Below are positions 56,915 to 64,000 of a DNA stretch of 64,000 nt, in pieces. The first letter of the stretch is position 1. Each line of letters opens with the position of its first letter. Source of the stretch: CAWDDA01 sp963813345. GTDB taxonomy: Bacteria > Acidobacteriota > Blastocatellia > RBC074. Location of the stretch: NCBI GenBank assembly GCA_963813345.1, contig CAWEYR010000031.1, positions 107,972 to 171,971 of the forward strand. Reading direction: 5' to 3'. A model generated the notes under the pieces. That model saw only the letters and a program-made list of their open reading frames with translations, was not told the DNA's origin and did not search any database. Position numbers and translations under genes: made by a program.

Positions 56915-57250
56915 ATGGTGAATAAAGCGTTAACAGAAGAATCCGTCGAGAACATATTGGATCAATCGAAAGAGATGACGACGTTCAGCATCCGGCTGAC
57001 GAGCGAACAGCGCGAGCGGTTAGTACAAGCTGCGGAGAAACAGGGCTGGAGCCCGACGAATCTAATTCGCACAGCGGCTCTGGAGCGGGCAGCGCACATT
57101 CTGAACACCACACGCCCTAGCCAGATCAATTTTGATGAAGAGGCGCGAAAGATTGCAGATCTACTCTGTTTGGAAAGAAAACTATTTAAACAATATGAAT
57201 CGCCAATTGATGACGAACAAAATGGCGAACGTATAGAGGTAGAATCTTGA
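56915..57250 (+). CDS. Ribbon-helix-helix (CopG/Arc-type) DNA-binding protein
   Basis: The protein has 111 residues from the ATG at 56915, six bases after AGGAG. Residues about 22-58 (MTTFSIRLTSEQRERLVQAA, EKQGWSPTNLIRTAALERAA) form a beta strand followed by two helices, the RHH fold used by antitoxins and small repressors. The C-terminus is acidic and probably binds a partner. It starts a plus-strand row of small genes. A promoter with inverted repeats sits upstream, consistent with autorepression. No toxin is recognised next to it. Confidence 0.7.
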   Translation: MVNKALTEESVENILDQSKEMTTFSIRLTSEQRERLVQAAEKQGWSPTNLIRTAALERAAHILNTTRPSQINFDEEARKIADLLCLERKLFKQYESPIDDEQNGERIEVES

Positions 57251-57260
57251 GGAACTAAAA

Positions 57261-57474
57261 CTGAGCACAAATGACTACACAGACGATGACGACTGGCGAC
57301 GCTGGATAGAACCGAAAAAGATCGACCTTACTTGATTTCTACACGCTCCAGAGAGCGGCCCAGTTCGGCGGCGGAGAGTTCCTGACTCTCATACTCAAGC
57401 AATGCGCCAATTCAATCCTATACAGCAACCCGGAGTTGTTGCCAGAACCTATTGATCCGTCGTCAACAGATTAA
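57261..57474 (+). CDS. Possible small protein (frameshifted)
   Basis: Right after the RHH gene an acidic open frame (STNDYTDDDDWRRWIEPKKI) stops near 57334. With one shift near 57328 it continues as LLDFYTLQRAAQFGGGEFLT, LILKQCANSILYSNPELLPE and PIDPSSTD to a TAA at 57474. Composition looks protein-like. No ATG is seen; a CTG at 57261 or fusion to the RHH protein by frameshift is possible. Function unknown. Confidence 0.35.
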
Positions 57475-57496
57475 CCTGGAAAAAGGAGAACTTCGT

Positions 57497-57703
57497 ATGC
57501 CTTACGGAAGAGTAACAACATCCCGACACGGGAGCACGCTCGTTATAGTGGTCGAACTCCCAGATTACGGCGAAACCTCAGAGCGAGGCCGTTCCGAGAA
57601 CTTGGTCGATCCGCGAACGTGGATCAATCTTGACTCGGATAATGATCGCCTGGCGGTCAAGCTCACTGTGTGTCGCCCATACGCACGTATGCTCGGACTC
57701 TAG
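57497..57703 (+). CDS. Small hypothetical protein
   Basis: 68 residues from an ATG preceded by AAAGGAGAA at good spacing, which makes it a convincing gene. The sequence MPYGRVTTSRHGSTLVIVVE then LPDYGETSERGRSENLVDPR is mixed beta and charged; I do not recognise a family. It is third in a row of small plus-strand genes beginning with the RHH protein. Confidence 0.55.
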   Translation: MPYGRVTTSRHGSTLVIVVELPDYGETSERGRSENLVDPRTWINLDSDNDRLAVKLTVCRPYARMLGL

Positions 57704-57743
57704 CGAGTTCTCTCGTGTACTCCACGAACAGAGGATTTGTAAT

Positions 57744-58076
57744 ATGACACGATCGATGCGCTTTTTCAGGTTGTCTAAACGTAAGAGGATTCGCGGGCGG
57801 AGAGCGTGTGTAGCCTGCCGCACACGCCCGGCAGCGTTCATATTTAGAGGAAGGGTAAAAGCCGACCGGCATCATACACTCTGTCATCAGTGCTATCGGA
57901 GCGAGCGAGATCGATGGAAAGCGAACTATCTGCCAAAGGTCCCACTGAATCGTTCAGGCAAAGTCGGGTCGCACACATCATGGAGGACGAAACGGATAGG
58001 CGCTACGATCAATCCTCAACGCCCGGTCGTATTGCATACACCTGGTGCGGTACGCGATGACGTCATAAATGAATGA
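57744..58076 (+). CDS. Small basic zinc-ribbon protein
   Basis: 110 residues from the ATG at 57744. A Cys4 zinc site is evident: ACVACRTRPAAFIFRGRVKA followed by DRHHTLCHQCYRSERDRW (CxxC...CxxC, about residues 21-57). The N-terminus is very basic (RFFRLSKRKRIRGRR). It is probably a nucleic-acid-binding adaptor. Its end overlaps the following gene by eight bases. Confidence 0.6.
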   Translation: MTRSMRFFRLSKRKRIRGRRACVACRTRPAAFIFRGRVKADRHHTLCHQCYRSERDRWKANYLPKVPLNRSGKVGSHTSWRTKRIGATINPQRPVVLHTPGAVRDDVINE

Positions 58077-58976
58077 GCTCTTACTTGCGTTTCCAATTGC
58101 CAAGTGGGCCGAATACACCAGGATTATGGAGCTACACGAGACGATGATCCTCAAAAATGACTCGAAATCCGCGGCGGAGGGATCCGTTGAAGATGCTGAC
58201 CCAAAGTTGACGATCAACGAGAGGGAGTCGGCTACCTCGTTGACGTCATTGGTGACCAAACCGTCGACAATCGCTCGTTAGTATCTGAGGGTGCTGACAC
58301 GATTTCCCGGCTGATGCATCAGATTGAACCTCTAGTAGGGCCGCCAGATGACCCGAAAAGGTGCTTTTTTCTCAGGCGTTTCGCCGCAGAAGGAGCGGGC
58401 ATCTACGACCTGCTTCACGATCTGGATCAGAAGGGGGTTCCACCCAAGCTCAAGGAAGGATTAGAGAACGCGTTCGATTTCCTCGGCCGCATAGCAGTTA
58501 TCTCGGTCGGAGCCAGCGATATCAGCGAGTTTCTCCATATGCTCGACTCTTCTGGAATTGTCGACCCATCGCGAAAGGAGAGAACCAGGTCAGACTTTTG
58601 CCACGAGGCCCTGATCGTTCAGACCTGGTTCAGGCATGCCTATGAGAGGCTGATGTATCGCTTGATAGACGCCTATGACTATTTGATCGTGGTTACGATC
58701 CCTAGACCTTGCAGTCGCGACATTGATGACGACCCGGTGGTCCTCGAGACTTTCCTGACGTTTTTCAACGAGGTCATCAGAAGCGTTGCCTACGCCGGAC
58801 GGTTTCTGTTGACAGACCGAAAGGTCTCGATTGTGACGTACGACAGGATCTACGAATCGAGAACGATCGAGAACGAAACTGAACTGGAAGAATGGGCATG
58901 CGATCAATTGGCACAGATGATCGTCGGTTTCATAAAGTCTGACTATCTCCCCCGTCGGCGTCCGGATGGTGCGTGA
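58069..58976 (+). CDS. Uncharacterised protein, about 300 residues (one frameshift)
   Basis: Reading from ATG 58069 (MNELLLAFPIAKWAEYTRIM), one shift near 58225 joins DADPKLTINERE to GVGYLVDVIGDQTVDNRSLV and the long frame to 58976. The C-terminal two-thirds is helical and acidic: LRRFAAEGAGIYDLLHDLDQ, FDFLGRIAVISVGASDISEF, YERLMYRLIDAYDYLIVVTI and IENETELEEWACDQLAQMIV. I do not recognise a family and see no catalytic motif. It ends 43 bases from the 3' end of the nuclease-helicase gene on the other strand. Confidence 0.55.
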
Positions 58977-59018
58977 GGTCACGAGAGTCGCGCTGACAGC
59001 TCGATCCGAGGCGAGACT

Positions 59019-62000
59019 TCAGCAGGGTGGGATTTGGACGCCTACGATTCTTGACATCTCAAGGTACCGACATAGCACGTTTGCGAGTTTTATCTCTGCT
59101 GGAGAATGACAATCGGCTTCGAAAAGCTGCGGGCTTGCGACAAGGATGCAAATGCACTGGGCGCGCGAAGTCGCTACATTGAAGCGATTGGGGCTGTAAA
59201 GGAAATCCATTCCTCGAGGTGCATCCTCGGGTGATGAGCTCGCCATTGAATAAATAATCACGGGAGCCTGCTGGCCCTGGAACTTGTCTACGGTCCCAAC
59301 TCGAGTCCCTGGAAAGCCACGTTGGAGGTCATAAACCTGAGCGTTGTAGGGTGCCACAATCAGAATATCGTTTAGCGTAAGCTGGTGTTGGATACCGATG
59401 GCGTTAGTCCATAAGACGCCAGGAGCGAGCAGCTCGCGTACTATTATTCGGATCGATTCCAGTTCCTCGTTGCTGCTGTTTTGATTGCCCTGGTGATTGA
59501 CTGGAACGTAGAAAAGACCGTCACCCGCAAAACGGGTAGGCCCTGCAATCCGCTGGCGCTCAAGACCGGGCCGCGGCTTGAGCTTGTTTTCATAGAAAAT
59601 CTCTGAAGTGAAGCTGCATATCGAAGGTGCTAAACGCCACGTCTGGTCAAGGAAGATGCCGAGGTCGTCAGGAAGTGTGTCGTGGTCACCAAGGACATGC
59701 CTTAGGACTGACACGTCGGTACCGTCCGGGTGGCTTCCCTGAAGCGGCTGGCTCAACTGTTGCGGATCGCCTAGCAAGACAAGCCCCTCTGTGCATTGAG
59801 AAACAGCAATCACGTCGACGAGCGACATCTGACCGGCCTCGTCGACAAACAGGACGTCTACTTTATGGGCAAGTACCCTCAGCTGCCCACAGCCAGGCAG
59901 TTCACCCACTACATCAACCTCGTTGTCGCCCAGCGAGGCGACGACATCTTCGTTGTCCTTGCATTCCCGAATCTCACCTTCGACGCGGTTTTCATCGTTT
60001 GCGATCTTCTGAAGGCACCTTACCGGCTCGCCTCTTTCGGCTGCGCGCCGCGTGACCGCTTCAAGAAGATTTCTGATAACCTTATGACTGAGCGCGGTGA
60101 TTCCTACTTTCTTTCCGTCGTTTACGAGGTCACAGATCATTTGCGAGGCGGTGAACGTCTTGCCCGCGCCGGGCGGACCCTGTATTGACAAAGCGGAACC
60201 ACCAAGCTTACTGACGATTGCTCTCGCACGGCTGACTGCATCGCTGTCATCCGCTGTGGGCGAGCGGCCAGCTTCAAAGTTGACCGCCAGGCCCCGACGC
60301 AGAAGCAGGTTCCTTCCGGCCCGAGACGGACCTGAAGCATCGATCCCGAACTCTGCCACCCAGCTGGCAAGCCTGAGAAGCGATTCATCCAATGTCTTTT
60401 TATTGACATGGTCGTGTTCGAAGATCGAAGAGGGATGAACATTGGTCATCGCCTGTGTCTTCTTGATGTCTACAGTTCTCTTCACCGGGTCGATGCCGAC
60501 TATTCTTCCAAATTGTGTGTTCTTTATACGGTCATTGTTCGCATCCCGCGCGTCGACGTGCACCTCGTCGCCTTCGCGCAGCTGGAACTCCTGTTTCAGG
60601 GAATTGATACCGGTCGGTCCGGTTCCTCTCTTGGTCTAGGTGCAAGTGTTTCAACGAATTCGAGGTGAGAAATTGCCTGAGGCTCGAATAGCAGGTCGTC
60701 CGCCGCGAGATCGCGCAGTCTGAAGTACTCCCACCAGGTTGCCTTGTCCTCATTGCGATGCCCTCGAGCATGTGAGCCAGAAGCCACGTCGCTTGTTCTT
60801 CGACGCTTCTTAACGTCGCGTCCGCCTCGACGCAAGCAAGAAGCTTGGCCATCAGGTCTGCCGATTCACTGGACTTCTCTGCGACTTTCTCGGACGGATC
60901 ACCAGATGTGATCGAGGGGCGCTGGATAACTGAGCCTTTTAAGACTTCAGCGTGTCTCAGCTTCTCAAGCCAATTCGCGCAGGTACAACGTCGAGAGACA
61001 GTCGTCCCTGTTGTAGGACTCAACCGTCTTGACGATTACGTCCGGCAGCTGATCAGTTCGGCACATCTCGAGCTCGAATTCGAGATGACGAATGCATTTT
61101 CGCGCGTCAGCCAGTTGTGTGTCGCGCTCAAAGCCAAAAAAGACCTCAAGTTCTTTCAGCGAATAGACCTCGACGCCGGCTCTCATTGCCTGCTTTACGA
61201 TCTGATAAAGATCGACGAAGCGACCTGCACGGAGCATCCGATCAATCTCCTCGGCGCGACTGTCGTACCTCCCCATCAGTCGCTTCAGTGCGGCCGGTTC
61301 ATAGGGTGAAAAATGGTAAATGTGTAGCTCCGGAAACTTGCTCCAACGGTCAATGACGAAGTCAACGAAACCTTCAAAACACTCTCGCTCACTCGTCCTG
61401 TCCAGGGACCAGGTAGGTTGATACTTCGGTATACCAGTGCCATCGAGAATTATGAAACCGAGGAGGTATTCGAGGCCGTGCGGCTCGACAAAAGGGTCGC
61501 CTTCAAAATCGAGGAAGATATTCCACAGGACGATGGCTCGGGCAGTCGTGCAAACCCGCGCTCGTCTTTAAGCGGCAGCAATTCGTAGAGCGGAGAAGTT
61601 CTGACTCGGGATTCAAACTGAACTCTCGCCTGCTCTCGAACTTTTGTATAGCTTTCAAGGGCGCCCCTGTTTGGACGCGGGCTGAGGGGAACGGGCGTCA
61701 CGGCAAGCGTCGTTAGTGTGTTGATCGATCGTTTTCTCAGTTCAGATGTCTGCAGCCTGGATATTCCCGCGACAAACGAAAGGTGGTCATCCGCGCGCCG
61801 TTCGGAGTCGCATTTCTTCCACCAGTCGGCATCCACAATGATCGACAGGCTCTGGATACGTTGCGGTCGCCACCGCGGATGCATAGCGTCGGGACTATCG
61901 ACAGCGACTTCAAGTCGTCGTTTCACAAAGCGGTGATATGCAATGTAGTCGTGGACGCGAAAGGTTTCAGGCACGAAATTACGGCCCGGAGAGACTACGT

Positions 62001-62481
62001 GCATCCACTCTGGAAGAAAGTCTTGGATGCTTCCCACAAGCTCTGAATAAAGGCAGAGTTGAAGGATTGTTCCAAGCTTTCGTTTCGCTCGCCAGTTTTG
62101 TGTCTACTACTTCGTAAGACCACGCACCGAGCTTGCTGCCTGCAGCAACCTTGAGGAGGACATCGGCCCGGCCGTGCCACCTGCCCTCTGCCAGATGGGC
62201 CTGAGTTATGACGTCTGCTCCCTCGGTCATCCCATCGACGGTTGCTTCGACACTGGACGGATTCTCGACGATCGTCGAAGCTGAGAACGCAAATGATCGA
62301 GATATGCCCGCTCATGCGTGTGCCCGCGCGTTGCGAGGACTTCTTTGAACGGATCGCTGCGATACGGTCGTTTCACTGCGCCTTGAACAACGAGCTGATC
62401 AAGCGTTGTGAGATGGCGACAGCTGAGATGCTTCGAGAGGTCAGTCGCTGAAAGAGATATTTTTCCGTCGTGAAGTATCAA
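59019..62481 (-). CDS. RecB-like nuclease / RNase H-like / SF1 helicase, TM0106 (TIGR03491)-type (many frameshifts)
   Basis: About 1150 codons, split into at least six frames that order correctly. N-terminus (TTG 62481): ISLSATDLSKHLSCRHLTTL, as in the TM0106 RecB-like family. Nuclease core near 62170-62090: GRWHGRADVLLKV then AWSYEVVDTKLASETKA (PD-(D/E)XK D...EVxDTK). RNase H-like domain near 61530-61000: IFLDFEGDPFVEPHGLEYLL, YHFSPYEPAALKRL and ESYNRDDCLSTLYL. UPF1/DNA2-type SF1 helicase from 60563: IQGPPGAGKTFTAS (Walker A), VLFVDEAGQMS, LLGDPQQLSQPL, VGTVDKFQGQQAPVI and NRFNVATSRAQ. It is probably a DNA-processing enzyme for repair or defence. It lies directly downstream of the SF2 helicase gene. 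Confidence 0.85.
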
Positions 62482-62658
62482 GTTTTGACCTTGCGTGGAG
62501 TGTCCGGTTGTGCTCTGCCAGTTTTGCCAAGCCGGATTGCATGCCAGAACTGACCGCAGCTGAGGCAAGCGGTTACCGTCATTTGGTCGGGCGTTCCAGT
62601 GCTCGAGTGAGAGAATGAGGACGTCGCCACTGTCCGGCTCTTCAACACTGCGCGGGTA

Positions 62659-64000
62659 TTATTCCTCGGGACGGACTGGCGGGCTCAAGTCTACTCGCAG
62701 GTACTGTCTCATCTGAGTCATGTCTGCCTGGCCCAAACGGTCAATCAGGTAATGCAGAAATCCTCCTGTCGATTTTGACCGAACACCATCCTGTACACAC
62801 AGTGAGCGATCTGCGAAGCGCTGCTAAGCGGTCCACGTCGCGACTCAAAGGGAACATGGTACGTGACGTTCAATCTTGGCGCCGCCTTCAGTAGCAAAGA
62901 TCCAAAACGGTACAAGCTGACTGACCAGCACCTCTGGTTTCCAAGCCTCTATCAAACAGAACTTCCCAAAGGTCGGTGTCCGGCTCTTGTGGCTCGCGCC
63001 CAAACCGGAGAGCCAGGTTCTTTCGGACAGCGTGACCCTTATAACGGTGTATGCGCCTCTCTTTGCTCAAGATCAACGGGATTGGAAGGCAGGTTCCAAT
63101 GTACGACAGCGTGGCAGTACTGATGGAAATCGAGTCCCTCCTGTCCTACCGAAGTAGTCACCAACACCAACGGCCAGAACGGGGAATTAAACGCCGCACG
63201 CACGTGATCCTTGCGCGTAACCTGGGTTCCTGTTCACTCTTTTCCTCACCGTAGCGAAGCGCAAAGCGCGCACGCATCCTAACCGACTCTATTGCAACCC
63301 TCTTTTGCGATGATCGAGTTGAATATCGTCGACACCGAGAGTGGACGTTCGAAGGGTGAGGGCATCATAGATTGCGTCTGAGACCTGGCTCGAGGTTTCC
63401 TTCGGCTCGTGATCCAAGAGGCCCAGGGACTCTCGCAGAACATCAAGCGTATTCGTCCAGAACTGCTTGCAAGCATCCGCCTGTGGCGTACTCAAGTACG
63501 GCAAGCGAGTAAGGTTTCTCGGCAGTCATGCCGCGAATCAGGGAAATGACTTCGGGCGAATTGAACAGTGAGAGAAAAGCCCAGCCAGTCTGGGCCGAAT
63601 CGTCTCTGAGTTCCCGCGACGAGAGCGTGAATCGATTGTTGGAGATTCTCGAGAGTGCCCTCAACACGTTAATGCCAAAGCCACCCAGAGCCATAAACGC
63701 CAGGACCATTGGAAGGTCACTCGGTTGCCTTCCCAGCTCAACCTTTCCCCGAACAAGATTGCGCGCCATCTCGACGTGATCGCTCCACGGGATTCTTCCG
63801 CTTCGTCCTCCTGACGCTGACCCTGGGATTCCATATTTCAGAAAGGTTGGGCCTCGAACGATCTTGTACCTGACTCATCAGATGCGAGGTCAAGCAGGAT
63901 TGGAGCAGCCCAATACCATGCTTCGTCATCGACCCCCGTTTCAGTTCGTGTCAGTTTGTTGCCGAGAAGACGCTGAACCTTTGTGCTCGTTTCCTGGAGG
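62659..64000 (-). CDS. SF2 (SNF2/RapA-like) helicase C-terminal half, partial and frameshifted
   Basis: The gene runs off the right edge, so its 5' half is missing. Joined frames give LPMVLAFMALGGFGINVLRA, SAQTGWAFLSLFNSPEVISL, SVRMRARFALRYGEEKSEQE, then the helicase C-lobe FNSPFWPLVLVTTSVGQEGL, DFHQYCHAVVHWNLPSNPVD and LEQREGRIHRYKGHAVRKN. QEGLDF, the Asn-Pro-x-D-LEQR block and GRIHRYKG correspond to SF2 motifs V and VI of SNF2/RapA-type enzymes. It ends with HYLIDRLGQADMTQMRQYLR and a stop at 62659. At least five frameshifts are present. It probably moves or remodels nucleic acid together with the downstream nuclease. Confidence 0.75.

Noticed and set aside
62482..62658. Open frame upstream of the nuclease-helicase start, and a small frame with CLSCGQF
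   Set aside because: No ribosome site or recognisable domain; too short to support as a gene.
62863..63123. Plus-strand open frame opposite the SF2 helicase
   Set aside because: The minus strand carries helicase motifs GRIHRYKGHAVRKN across the same bases, so the plus frame is antisense.

Overview
The window looks like a contig from an Acidobacteriota genome, most likely class Blastocatellia. The signs are very large Oar-type TonB-dependent receptors with an N-terminal carboxypeptidase-regulatory domain, several secreted beta-propeller and Ig-like proteins, a TIGR03437-like extracellular domain, and many short hairpin repeats between genes. This placement is inference from gene content; no rRNA is present.

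Layout. 0-8 kb holds two YncE-type beta-propellers, a Cas4-like Fe-S nuclease coupled to an S1/P1-type zinc hydrolase, a cysteine hydrolase, a DeoR regulator and GalT. 8-22 kb is an arabinan-type utilisation locus: TonB receptor, TPR protein, three different GH51 alpha-L-arabinofuranosidases and a second TonB receptor. 22-26 kb is the housekeeping run ffh-rpsP-khpA-rimM-trmD-rplS. 26-31 kb carries a GT-C glycosyltransferase, a YfhO-like membrane protein and a secreted protein. 31-36.4 kb on the minus strand is a reductive pyrimidine/hydantoin catabolism operon (dihydropyrimidinase, NCS1 permease, beta-ureidopropionase-type amidohydrolase, F420/LLM oxidoreductase), with an unusual SecA upstream. 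39-45 kb has an aminotransferase, a PEP-mutase/isocitrate-lyase-fold enzyme, a GT4-GT2 fusion and secreted domain proteins. A tRNA-Asn at 46.1 kb is followed by an accessory stretch: a RoxA-like di-heme cytochrome, a lamin-tail/Calx-beta protein, DinB, a second YfhO-like protein, and a Fic protein with an operator-like array. From about 56.8 kb to the right edge lies a cluster of small regulators and unknown proteins next to a large RecB-nuclease/RNase H-like/SF1-helicase protein and an SF2 helicase that runs off the window. This right-hand block is the best candidate for a defence-type or otherwise undescribed system.

Two window-wide features matter when reading everything else. First, many genes, including the essential ffh, are split by single-base frameshifts, often in short G/C runs. 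I treat these as probable sequencing or assembly errors and annotate the reconstructed gene. Second, a modular family of palindromic repeats, often bounded by GGTACGTTGTACCGCC and its complement, sits at gene ends and often supplies the stop codon, the start region or a protein tail of the neighbouring gene.
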